The position numbers and the translations under genes are program-made. From Nocardioides sp. (GTDB taxonomy: Bacteria; Actinomycetota; Actinomycetes; Propionibacteriales; Nocardioidaceae): a stretch of DNA of 6,478 nucleotides. The DNA lies in assembly GCA_003519585.1 (NCBI GenBank), contig DOWL01000211.1:11732-18209 (forward strand), in the 5' to 3' direction. Of the stretch, positions 1 through 6,276 are shown piece by piece; position 1 is the first letter of the stretch; each line of letters opens with the position of its first letter. The notes beneath the pieces are model-generated. The model was not told the DNA's origin. It worked only from the letters and a program-made list of their open reading frames with translations, and ran no database searches.

Positions 1-921
1 GCCCAGTCGATCGGCGAGCCCGGCACCCAGCTGACGATGCGCACCTTCCACACCGGTGGTGTGGCATCGGCCGACGACATCACGCAGGGTCTGCCCCGCG
101 TGGTCGAGCTGTTCGAGGCGCGCTCGCCCAAGGGCGTCTCGCCGATCACCGAGGTCACCGGCCGGGTGGAGATCGAGGAGACCGACAAGGCGCGCGTCGT
201 ACGCATCACGCCGGACGACGGCTCCGACGTGGTCGAGTACCCCGTCAGCCGCCGTTCGCGGCTGCGGGTCGCCGACGGCGACCACATCGAGGTGGGCGAC
301 CAGCTGGTCGTCGGTACGCCGGACCCCAAGGAGGTCCTGCGCATCCTGGGTGTCCGCAAGACCCAGCAGCACCTCGTCGACGAGGTCCAGGCGGTCTACC
401 GCTCGCAGGGCGTGGCGATCCACGACAAGCACATCGAGATCATCGTGCGGCAGATGCTGCGCCGCATCACGGTGCTCGAGTCGGGTGACACCCACCTGCT
501 CCCCTCCGACCTGGTCGACCGTGGCCGGTTCGAGGTGGAGAACCGGCGCGTGGTCTCCGAGGGCGGCAAGCCGGCCTCGGGTCGTCCCGAGCTGATGGGC
601 ATCACCAAGGCCTCGCTCGCGACCGAGTCGTGGCTGTCCGCGGCCTCCTTCCAGGAGACCACCCGCGTCCTCACCGACGCGGCGATCCACGGACGCTCCG
701 ACTCCCTGCGGGGTCTGAAGGAGAACGTCATCATCGGCAAGCTGATCCCGGCTGGTACCGGCCTCGAGCGGTACCGCAACATCCGGGTGGAGCCCACCGA
801 GGAGGCCCGCGCCGCGGCGTACTCCGTGACCGGCTACGACTCCTACGACTACGAGTTCGCCGGTGCCGGTGGCCAGGCCGTCGCTCTGGAGGACTTCGAC
901 TTCGGGAGCTACCAGAACTGA
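1..921 (+). CDS. rpoC: RNA polymerase beta' subunit, C-terminal part (5' end outside the window)
   Basis: This is the tail of the largest RNA polymerase subunit, part of the catalytic core. The frame is open from base 1, so the gene begins outside the window and the ATG at 37 is internal. About 306 residues are visible. The first codons read [20 protein letters not shown], the near-invariant trigger loop; Met13, Arg14 and His17 of the fragment correspond to the trigger-loop residues that contact the incoming NTP (E. coli Met932, Arg933, His936). The loop runs directly into the conserved [15 protein letters not shown] block, so the large lineage-specific insertion found here in E. coli is absent, as expected for Actinobacteria. 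Further family blocks are [20 protein letters not shown] (fragment residues ~200-219) and the [17 protein letters not shown] segment near 239-255. The protein ends with an acidic tail, [10 protein letters not shown] hairpin terminator follows within 10 nt, so this is the end of the transcription unit. The identification is secure. Confidence 0.99.
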   Translation, partial: AQSIGEPGTQLTMRTFHTGGVASADDITQGLPRVVELFEARSPKGVSPITEVTGRVEIEETDKARVVRITPDDGSDVVEYPVSRRSRLRVADGDHIEVGDQLVVGTPDPKEVLRILGVRKTQQHLVDEVQAVYRSQGVAIHDKHIEIIVRQMLRRITVLESGDTHLLPSDLVDRGRFEVENRRVVSEGGKPASGRPELMGITKASLATESWLSAASFQETTRVLTDAAIHGRSDSLRGLKENVIIGKLIPAGTGLERYRNIRVEPTEEARAAAYSVTGYDSYDYEFAGAGGQAVALEDFDFGSYQN

Positions 922-930
922 GGCACACAG

Positions 931-973
931 AGAGGCCCCGCGAGTCAGCCATCGGTTGACGAGCGGGGCCTCT
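931..973 (+). terminator. Hairpin terminator after rpoC
   Basis: A perfect 11-bp GC-rich stem is formed by AGAGGCCCCGC (931-941) and GCGGGGCCTCT (963-973). The 21-nt apical part can fold further: two apposed G/A positions (942-943 with 961-962), then GTCA/TGAC (944-947 with 957-960), a G-T pair, CC/GG and a 3-nt loop. The following sequence (TCTGTTG) is only moderately T-rich, which is common in high-GC Actinobacteria. It lies 10 nt beyond the rpoC stop codon, so it probably ends the rpoC transcript. Confidence 0.85.
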
Positions 974-997
974 TCTGTTGCCTCGGCGCACCTGGCG

Positions 998-1130
998 CCT
1001 CGGATATCGGTCGACTGTCTACCAATTTCCGAAGTCTGCGCCGACTGCTGAGCATCGTCGGCAGCAGGTGCCGAAAATACTCGGCAGATCCGCCGTTGAC
1101 GTTGCGGACCTCGGAAAAAAGTCGACTGTC
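998..1130. repeat. Imperfect 22-nt direct repeat in the leader of the lipoprotein operon
   Basis: Two copies, at 998-1019 and 1109-1130, share 18 of 22 positions: a common CCTCGGA, a five-base variable middle (TATCG versus AAAAA, sharing one base), then identical GTCGACTGTC. The copies start 111 nt apart and lie between the rpoC terminator and the next gene. The core GTCGAC is itself a palindrome. Between the copies, TCGGCA (1058-1063) and TGCCGA (1069-1074) form a 6-bp stem with a 5-nt loop, and TCGGCA recurs at 1081-1086. The rest of the 974-1190 leader shows no convincing gene or promoter consensus. The repeat could be a paired regulator site, but that is inference. Confidence 0.5.
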
Positions 1131-1190
1131 GCGGATAGCCCGAGCTCGCCGCCACCCGCATCCACGCGAGCCTTGGAGATCAGTGGCACC

Positions 1191-2396
1191 ATGCCACCCA
1201 TGCGTCGACGTGCCGGCACCGCGGCGCGCCTGGTCGTGGCGTTCGCGGTGGCGCTGGCCGCGGCGGGATGCGGATCCGGTGGCGACGGCGATGGCGATGG
1301 CGATGGCGGTACGCCGACCAGGTCGGCGGCCGTCCTCGAGCCGGCCTGCCCCGCGCCGACGGCGCCGCCGCCGCAGATCAGCGCCGACCTGATCAACCAG
1401 CGGATGGCCACCTCGAAGTTGCCGGCCTGGCAGGCGGCGGACATCGGGGCCAGCGCCCGGCTCAGTGACGGCCGGCTGGTGTGGGTCTTCGGCGATACGG
1501 TCCGCACCAGCTCGTTCAACCCGCGCATCGTGGCCAACTCGATGTTGATCTCCTCGGGCGACTGCGTCTCCCAGGTGCGGACGCCCGGCGACGGCCCGGT
1601 CATCCCCGATGTCTCCAACGGTGTGGTGCTGTGGCCGATGTCCGTGGTGGTGCTCCCGCCGGTCGGCGAGGCGGCCGGCACCGATGTCCAAGACGTGCTG
1701 GTGGTGCTGTGTGCCCGCACCCAGCGCGGGGGGAGTGGCGGCGACCTCGACTTCGCCTTCCTCGGCACCTCCGCGGCGGTGTTCACCGTCGCCGGTGACG
1801 GCGGCGTACCCCAACTCCAGAAGGTCATCGAGATCACCCCGGACGACTCCGCGAAGGATCAGGTCAACTGGGGGGCGGCGGCCACCCTGCACGGCGACTG
1901 GTACTACGCGTACGGGACCCGGCTCCCCGACGAGCCCGGGGTCTTCGGTCGGGAGCTCTACGTCGCCCGGGCGCCGGTCGACGACCCCGGCAACCAGGAC
2001 AAGTGGCGGTTCTGGGACGGCTCCCACTGGGGGAAGGCGCAAGGAGACGCCGTCGCGACCCTGCCCGCGGTGGGCGGGGTGTCGCAGACCCTGTCGGTCT
2101 CCCACGTCGACGGGCAGTACGTCGCCGTCTCCAAGCGCGACGGCGACCTTGGCGACTTCGTCTACATCTGGACCGCGCCCACGCCTGCCGGCCCGTGGAC
2201 CGCACGGCAGGGGGTGGCGGCGCCGTCCGGCGTCGACACCGGCGAGCTCGAATACGCGCCGCTCGCGCACCCGGAGGTGCCGCTGACCGACGGACGGCTG
2301 CTCGTCTCGATCTCCCGCAACACCACCGATTTCCAGCAGCTGATGGACGACCCCGAGGTAGGCCGCCCCGTCTTCGTGGAGGTGGAGCGCCCGTGA
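1191..2396 (+). CDS. DUF4185-type beta-propeller lipoprotein (possible glycoside hydrolase)
   Basis: This is a predicted exported lipoprotein of 401 residues. The start at 1191 is chosen because GGAG (1175-1178) lies upstream, though 12 nt is a long spacing, and because it gives a short Arg-rich signal (R5-R7), a hydrophobic core, then AAGC with Cys27 as the acylated residue. ATG at 1200 would also work, while the open frame back to 978 is not signal-like. After Cys27 comes a GDGDGDGD linker. The mature part has blocks I associate with the DUF4185/DUF5005-like propellers: ADIGASARLSDGR followed by WVFGDT (83-103), NWGAAATLHGDWYYAYGTR (226-244), the RFWDGSHW block (273-280), SVSHVDGQYVAVSK (302-315), TPAGPW (331-336) and a C-terminal SRNTTD...GRPVFVEV strand. 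Some DUF4185 members are endo-D-arabinanases, classed as GH183. Asp102 in FGDT is a candidate active-site residue, by inference only. It is translationally coupled to the FAD oxidase downstream. Lipoprotein status is firm and fold assignment fairly so; enzyme activity and substrate are unknown, and a sialidase-like or non-catalytic propeller is possible. Confidence 0.8.
   Translation: MPPMRRRAGTAARLVVAFAVALAAAGCGSGGDGDGDGDGGTPTRSAAVLEPACPAPTAPPPQISADLINQRMATSKLPAWQAADIGASARLSDGRLVWVFGDTVRTSSFNPRIVANSMLISSGDCVSQVRTPGDGPVIPDVSNGVVLWPMSVVVLPPVGEAAGTDVQDVLVVLCARTQRGGSGGDLDFAFLGTSAAVFTVAGDGGVPQLQKVIEITPDDSAKDQVNWGAAATLHGDWYYAYGTRLPDEPGVFGRELYVARAPVDDPGNQDKWRFWDGSHWGKAQGDAVATLPAVGGVSQTLSVSHVDGQYVAVSKRDGDLGDFVYIWTAPTPAGPWTARQGVAAPSGVDTGELEYAPLAHPEVPLTDGRLLVSISRNTTDFQQLMDDPEVGRPVFVEVERP
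1281..1304 (+). repeat. Hexanucleotide tandem repeat coding for a Gly-Asp linker
   Basis: Four tandem GGCGAY units (GGCGAC followed by three GGCGAT) are followed by GGCGGT. They encode GDGDGDGDGG directly after the lipobox cysteine of the propeller lipoprotein. Because the unit is six bases, gain or loss of copies by slippage would keep the frame and only change the length of the linker between the lipid anchor and the folded domain. Confidence 0.8.
2378..2387 (+). promoter_or_regulatory. Ribosome binding site that sets the GTG start at 2393
   Basis: GGAGG (2378-2382) and GGAG (2384-2387) lie 10 and 5 nt before a GTG at 2393-2395. They sit inside the last codons of the upstream lipoprotein gene. 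The GTG overlaps that gene's TGA (GTGA, 2393-2396), a classic coupled start. It immediately precedes a twin-arginine signal, which argues against the long upstream extension of this frame. Confidence 0.75.
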
Positions 2397-3976
2397 CCCG
2401 CAAGACGCCGCAGCTGAGCCGGCGTGGCCTGCTGGCCGCCGCGGCCGTGGGCACGCTTTCCGCCTGCTCGGGCGACGACTCAGGCACGTCGTCAGGTCCG
2501 TCCTCGGGGCCGCCGACCGGGAGCGCATCGACGGGCTCCGGCGCGACATCGAGCGCTGCACCGAGCGGCAGCCCGACCAACGCCGACTGGGCGCAGCTCG
2601 GCCGGTCGGTGGAGGGCAGCCTGGTCCTCCCGTCCGACCCGACCTACAACCAGGTGCGGCTGCTCGAGAACCCGCGGTACGACGACGAGCGGCCGCTCGC
2701 CGTCCTCCAGGTCAGCTCGGCGCAGGATGTCGCGAGTGGGCTGGCCTTCGCCCAGCAGCACGCCGTACCCGTGGCACTCCGGTCGGGCGGCCACAGCTAC
2801 CCCGGCTGGTCGGGAGGTGGCTCACCGAAGGCGTTGGTGATCGATTGCCGGCCGCTCAACCAGGTCACTCTGGACGGTACGACGGCCACGGTCGGCTCCG
2901 GAGCCGCGCTGGCCGACGTCTACGACGCCATCGGCGGCCAGGGCCGGGCGATCGCCGCCGGCTCCTGCGCCACGGTCGGGGTCGCCGGCCTCACCCTGGG
3001 GGGCGGGGTCGGCGTGCTGACCCGGGCGATGGGGCTGACCTGCGACGCGGTCAACTCGATGCAGGTGGTCACCGCCGACGGGACGGTGCGTACCGCGAGC
3101 GCGCAGGAGGAGCCTGACCTGTTCTGGGCGCTGCGCGGTGGAGGTGGGGGACACCTCGGCGTGGTGACGTCGTTCGAGTTCGAGACCTCCGCGGCGCCGA
3201 CGCTCCAGACCGTCTACCTCCAGTGGCCGATCTCCGCCGCGGCCCAGGTGATCGAGGCCTGGCAGCAGTGGGCGCCCAGCGCCGACCCCGGCCTCTGGTC
3301 GACCCTCAAGGCACTCGGCGGCCAGAAGCACACCGGCGGTCCGATCCTGCTGCTCTCCGGCACCTGGTCCGGCTCGCCCGGCGCGCTGGACGGCCAACTC
3401 GCCGGCTTGCTCAACCACGTACCGAAGCCGTCGACCGACTCCCGCAAGAGCCAGAGCTACCGCGACGCGATGCTCTCCTTCGCTGGCTGCTCATCGATCC
3501 CGATCGCCCAGTGCAACACCGGACCTGGCGGATCCCTGACCCGCGAGTCCTTCGGCGCCACCTCGCACGTCGCCTACGACCCGCTGACCTCGGCCGGGAT
3601 CGACGACCTGCTCGGCCAGGTCCAGGCCGCGCAGTCCTCGGGGCTCCTCGAGGCGGGCATCTCCATCGACGCCCTCGGCGGCCGCGTCCAGGACGTCGCC
3701 CCGGACGCGACGGCGTTCCCACATCGCGCGGCCCTCGCCACCGTGCAGTACACCGCGACCTACGCCTCCGGGAGTCCGCAGGCCGCCGACGACTACGTAC
3801 GCGGCTTCCGGGCCGCGATGGTGCCGTACTGGGGAGCGCACGCCTACGTGAACTACTCCGACGCCCGCCTGAGCGACTACCTCTCGGCGTACTTCGGTGA
3901 CAACGCCGCCCGGCTCGCCGAGGCGCGGAGCACCTACGACCCCAACGGTTTCTTCACCCAACCCCAAGACTTCTGA
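2393..3976 (+). CDS. Tat-exported FAD-dependent oxidase lipoprotein, berberine bridge enzyme type
   Basis: This 527-residue protein belongs to the FAD-binding PCMH/BBE family, whose members oxidise sugars, alcohols or alkaloids and pass electrons to oxygen or another acceptor. The N-terminus has SRRGLL (residues 9-14, a twin-arginine motif) and a lipobox LSAC with Cys25, so the protein should be folded with its flavin in the cytoplasm, exported by Tat and lipid-anchored. Residues 26-63 are a Ser/Gly/Thr/Pro linker. The FAD domain follows: RSGGHSYPGW (130-139) with His134 and GSCATVG (190-196) with Cys192, the two positions that tether FAD in bicovalent members such as glucooligosaccharide oxidase. 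GLTLGGGVGVLTRAMGL (199-215) and VVTADG are also typical. AGCSSIPIAQC (Cys366, Cys374) may form a disulfide. The C-terminal BBE segment reads YVNYSDARLSDYLSAYFG, then RSTYDPNGFF (about 485-521); tyrosines 485 and 488 are candidate catalytic bases. The gene overlaps the preceding one by 4 nt, implying joint expression. The family is secure, but the substrate cannot be read from sequence. Confidence 0.93.
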   Translation: MTRKTPQLSRRGLLAAAAVGTLSACSGDDSGTSSGPSSGPPTGSASTGSGATSSAAPSGSPTNADWAQLGRSVEGSLVLPSDPTYNQVRLLENPRYDDERPLAVLQVSSAQDVASGLAFAQQHAVPVALRSGGHSYPGWSGGGSPKALVIDCRPLNQVTLDGTTATVGSGAALADVYDAIGGQGRAIAAGSCATVGVAGLTLGGGVGVLTRAMGLTCDAVNSMQVVTADGTVRTASAQEEPDLFWALRGGGGGHLGVVTSFEFETSAAPTLQTVYLQWPISAAAQVIEAWQQWAPSADPGLWSTLKALGGQKHTGGPILLLSGTWSGSPGALDGQLAGLLNHVPKPSTDSRKSQSYRDAMLSFAGCSSIPIAQCNTGPGGSLTRESFGATSHVAYDPLTSAGIDDLLGQVQAAQSSGLLEAGISIDALGGRVQDVAPDATAFPHRAALATVQYTATYASGSPQAADDYVRGFRAAMVPYWGAHAYVNYSDARLSDYLSAYFGDNAARLAEARSTYDPNGFFTQPQDF

Positions 3977-3985
3977 CTGTCTACC

Positions 3986-4075
3986 CCGGCGAGTTTCGGC
4001 CCCGAGGCCACGGCGACGCTCGCTCCGCTCGCCGGTGCCTTCGCTCGCTGACGCTCACTCGGCACTGTCGCCGTG
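3986..4075. terminator. Hairpin-rich gap between convergent genes, possible bidirectional terminator
   Basis: The 179-nt gap (3977-4155) separates the ends of the FAD oxidase and the YhgE-like gene, which face each other. Two alternative stems are visible. CCGGCGAG (3986-3993) pairs with CTCGCCGG (4028-4035), 8 bp. CACGGCGAC (4009-4017) pairs with GTCGCCGTG (4067-4075), 9 bp, extended by two more pairs outside one mismatch. The stems interleave, so they would compete. The loops are long and there is no T-tract on either strand, so a terminator role is inferred mainly from position. A near-repeat GAATGCYGGG at 4120 and 4141 is the only other pattern seen. No gene is evident here. Confidence 0.4.
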
Positions 4076-4155
4076 CCCATCGCTCCCCAGTTGCGCCAAC
4101 CGACAGGGCCGAGTTGCTTGAATGCCGGGACCAGATGACGGAATGCTGGGCTGGT

Positions 4156-6276
4156 TCAGCCAGGATTCAGCGCGACGCGACCCGGGCGAACCGGATCCTC
4201 CAGCCGCCGCTTCTTGACCGCGGAGAGCATCAGCGCGCCCGCGACCAGTGCCCACACGAGGAGGACGGCGACGACCGCGGTGTAGGACGCGACGTGTCCG
4301 CCCGACACCAACTGGCTGGCGCCGTTGATGAAGGCGGTCAGCGGCATCACCGAGTTGAGCGTTTGCAGCACCGTGGGTGCGGTCTCGAGGGGTACGACGT
4401 TGCCTGACGCCGCGACCTGGAGGATCAGGAACAGCACGAACAGGGTCAGCCCGACCCGGCCCAGCCGGAGCCGGAGCGCCAGGGCGAGCAGGCAGAACGT
4501 CGCGGACGCGAGCAGCACCAGCAGGATCAGCGGGATCATCTGCGCGGTGCTGGGATGGAACAGGATCAGCGCGGCGACCACGGCGGCCGCGTTGAGCATC
4601 GCGAAGCCCAGGACAGGGAGCGACTGGGTGATGGCCACCATCCGCGAGCCGACGGGGGCCATGGCGTTCCGGCCCACCGCGGACTGGTCGATGCTGAGAG
4701 CCGCCACCAGGGCCGCGAGCCACAGGATCACCCCGAGGATGATGGCGATCAGCCAGCCGTTGCCGTGAGCGGTGTGCTGCACCTGCGCGGCGAGTGCGAC
4801 CGGTTGGGCGACCACCGCGGTGAGCGTCTCCTGCAACTGCTTGCTGTACGTCGGGCTCTCGGATGCCGCCTGGGCGAGCCCACTGCTGAGCTGCTGGGCA
4901 CCGTCGTCGACCTGACCGGCGCTGCTCGCCAGCGAGGCGCTGCCGGAGGCCAATTTGTGGCCGGCCTGGGCGGTGGTGCGTGTCCCGCTCGCCAGCGCCG
5001 CGGCCCCGCTGTCGACCTGAGCCGCACCACGGGCGAGCGAGGCGGCGCCCGACTGCAGGCTGTTCGCGCCGTTGCTCAGCCGGCCGCTCGCGTTGCTGAG
5101 GGCCTTGGATGAGGCCGCGAGCCGGTCTGTGCCGCGCGCGACCTCGCCGGCGCCGTCGGCGAGCTTCTGGCTGCCGTCGGACACCTTGCCGGTGGCCGTC
5201 TCGAGCCGCGCCGACGCGGTGGCCAGCGTCTCGGTGTGTTGGGCCGCGCGCCCCAGCTCCGCACAGAAGGCCACGGAGCCGCCGGCTGCCTCACACCGAC
5301 CGGCCAGCTGGTTGATCTCGTTGGCGAGCAGCCCGGAGCCGCCCGACACGACGCGGGCGCCGGCGTCGACGCCCCGGGTGGCCTGGTGCAGCTCGCGTGA
5401 CCGACCGGCGAGTACGTCGCTGTTGCGGGCCAGGGTGCGCGCACCCGCGGCGAGCTTGGCCTGGTCGTCGTGGAGCCGACTCGTGCCTCGGGCCAGGTCC
5501 CTCACCCCGTCGTCGAGCCGTGCTGCGCCGGTCTGCACGGACGCGGCGCCGGTGGCCAGCTGCGCACTCCCGGTCTGGACGCCGTCGAGGCCGTCGGCGA
5601 GTTGGTCGGCGCCCTGGGTGAGCTGCTTGGCGCCCTGGGTGAGCTGCGCGGTCCCGGAGGCGAGCTGGGCGGCTCCACTGGCCGACTGCTGGTTGCCCTG
5701 CGCGAGCGAGTTGAACCCGTCGTACACCTGGCCGAGGTAGTTGACGGTCACCTGGTTGCCGAGCGAGGCGGCGGCGGCGTTGGCGACGGCCGAGCTGAGG
5801 TAGGGCACGGTCGTGCTCGCCGCACCGTTGCTGACCAGGGTGACCTTGCCCTGGACCGGACTGTCGGTGCCACTGGACAGGATGGAGCTGGAGAAGTCGG
5901 AGGGGATCGACAGCACGGCGTAGAACGTGCCGTCGCGCAGCCCCTTGTCCGCGTTGTCCTGGTCGGCGAGCACCCACTGCAGGTTGTCGCCGGGCGAGGC
6001 CGGGTGGGTCAACGTGGAGGCAAGCTCACGACCCGCGGCCATCGGCTGGGGGTCGGTGATGATCGTGTCGTTGTTGACGATGGCGACCGGGACCCGGTCG
6101 ATCTGGTCCTGTCGGCCGCTGGCCGACCAGATCAGCAACGAGGCCGCGATAAGGGGCAGGAGCACCCCGATCACCAGGATCCGGCGCCACCTGCGGCGCT
6201 TGCCCTCCGGCGGCGTCCCGGCCGACGCGTCGGTCGGCGTACCGGTGGGCGTCTCGACCGGTGTCTGGTCACTCAT
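4156..6276 (-). CDS. YhgE/Pip-family membrane protein with long Gly-Leu heptad repeat domain
   Basis: This 706-residue protein has the full YhgE/Pip architecture. A Pro/Thr-rich cytoplasmic tail (1-25) and a KRRRWRR cluster precede TM1 (~33-50). Then comes the N-terminal extracellular domain with the family signature VPVAIVNND (62-70). A long heptad region follows: Gly recurs every seven residues from 201 to 264 (ten copies) with Leu/Val four residues later, and a second block runs from about 368 to 466. This is the X-X-X-Leu-X-X-Gly heptad of the family (TIGR03057). Cys328 and Cys338 lie between the blocks. Five more TM segments follow (~508-527, 553-573, 580-600, 608-628, 665-686), then a basic tail. 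Related proteins include the lactococcal phage infection protein Pip, Bacillus YueB (SPP1 receptor) and the type VII secretion component EsaA; the C-terminal half resembles ABC-2 permeases. The start is supported by GAGGA 6 nt upstream. The gene overlaps the preceding minus-strand gene by 8 nt. The family is clear; the role (export, envelope, phage adsorption) is unknown. Confidence 0.93.
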   Translation of the reverse strand: MSDQTPVETPTGTPTDASAGTPPEGKRRRWRRILVIGVLLPLIAASLLIWSASGRQDQIDRVPVAIVNNDTIITDPQPMAAGRELASTLTHPASPGDNLQWVLADQDNADKGLRDGTFYAVLSIPSDFSSSILSSGTDSPVQGKVTLVSNGAASTTVPYLSSAVANAAAASLGNQVTVNYLGQVYDGFNSLAQGNQQSASGAAQLASGTAQLTQGAKQLTQGADQLADGLDGVQTGSAQLATGAASVQTGAARLDDGVRDLARGTSRLHDDQAKLAAGARTLARNSDVLAGRSRELHQATRGVDAGARVVSGGSGLLANEINQLAGRCEAAGGSVAFCAELGRAAQHTETLATASARLETATGKVSDGSQKLADGAGEVARGTDRLAASSKALSNASGRLSNGANSLQSGAASLARGAAQVDSGAAALASGTRTTAQAGHKLASGSASLASSAGQVDDGAQQLSSGLAQAASESPTYSKQLQETLTAVVAQPVALAAQVQHTAHGNGWLIAIILGVILWLAALVAALSIDQSAVGRNAMAPVGSRMVAITQSLPVLGFAMLNAAAVVAALILFHPSTAQMIPLILLVLLASATFCLLALALRLRLGRVGLTLFVLFLILQVAASGNVVPLETAPTVLQTLNSVMPLTAFINGASQLVSGGHVASYTAVVAVLLVWALVAGALMLSAVKKRRLEDPVRPGRVALNPG
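5608..5647 (-). repeat. 21-bp tandem repeat within the heptad region
   Basis: A 19-nt stretch is exactly repeated at 5608-5626 and 5629-5647, a period of 21 bp or seven codons. It encodes consecutive AQLTQGA and KQLTQGA heptads of the YhgE-like protein. The exact identity suggests recent duplication of a heptad, or strong constraint on it, and marks a place where the number of heptads could change in frame. Confidence 0.75.

Noticed and set aside
1096..1124. TTGACG at 1096-1101 as a promoter -35 box for the lipoprotein pair.
   Set aside because: No acceptable -10 element lies 16-18 nt downstream; the sequence there (AAGTCG) matches poorly. A promoter probably exists in this leader but cannot be placed.
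2003..2392. Upstream extension of the FAD oxidase frame.
   Set aside because: It lies wholly inside the propeller gene, is Arg/Ala-rich, and would bury the twin-arginine lipoprotein signal. The GTG at 2393 has a good ribosome site and a coupled overlap.
945..2561. Long minus-strand open frame (538 codons) opposite the propeller lipoprotein.
   Set aside because: Its translation is rich in Arg and Gly with no recognisable domain. It lies opposite a gene with clear signal peptide and family motifs and runs into the rpoC terminator, so it is a high-GC shadow frame.
1013..3985. An 11-nt direct repeat GACTGTCTACC at 1013-1023 and 3975-3985 flanking the lipoprotein pair, like a target-site duplication.
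   Set aside because: There is no transposase, integrase or terminal inverted repeat, and several 11-nt matches are expected by chance in a window of this size. The second copy overlaps a stop codon.
4878..5676. Regular 21-bp periodicity that might suggest a CRISPR-like or other DNA repeat array.
   Set aside because: The period is seven codons of a coding heptad, there are no unique spacers, and most copies diverge at DNA level while keeping the protein pattern.
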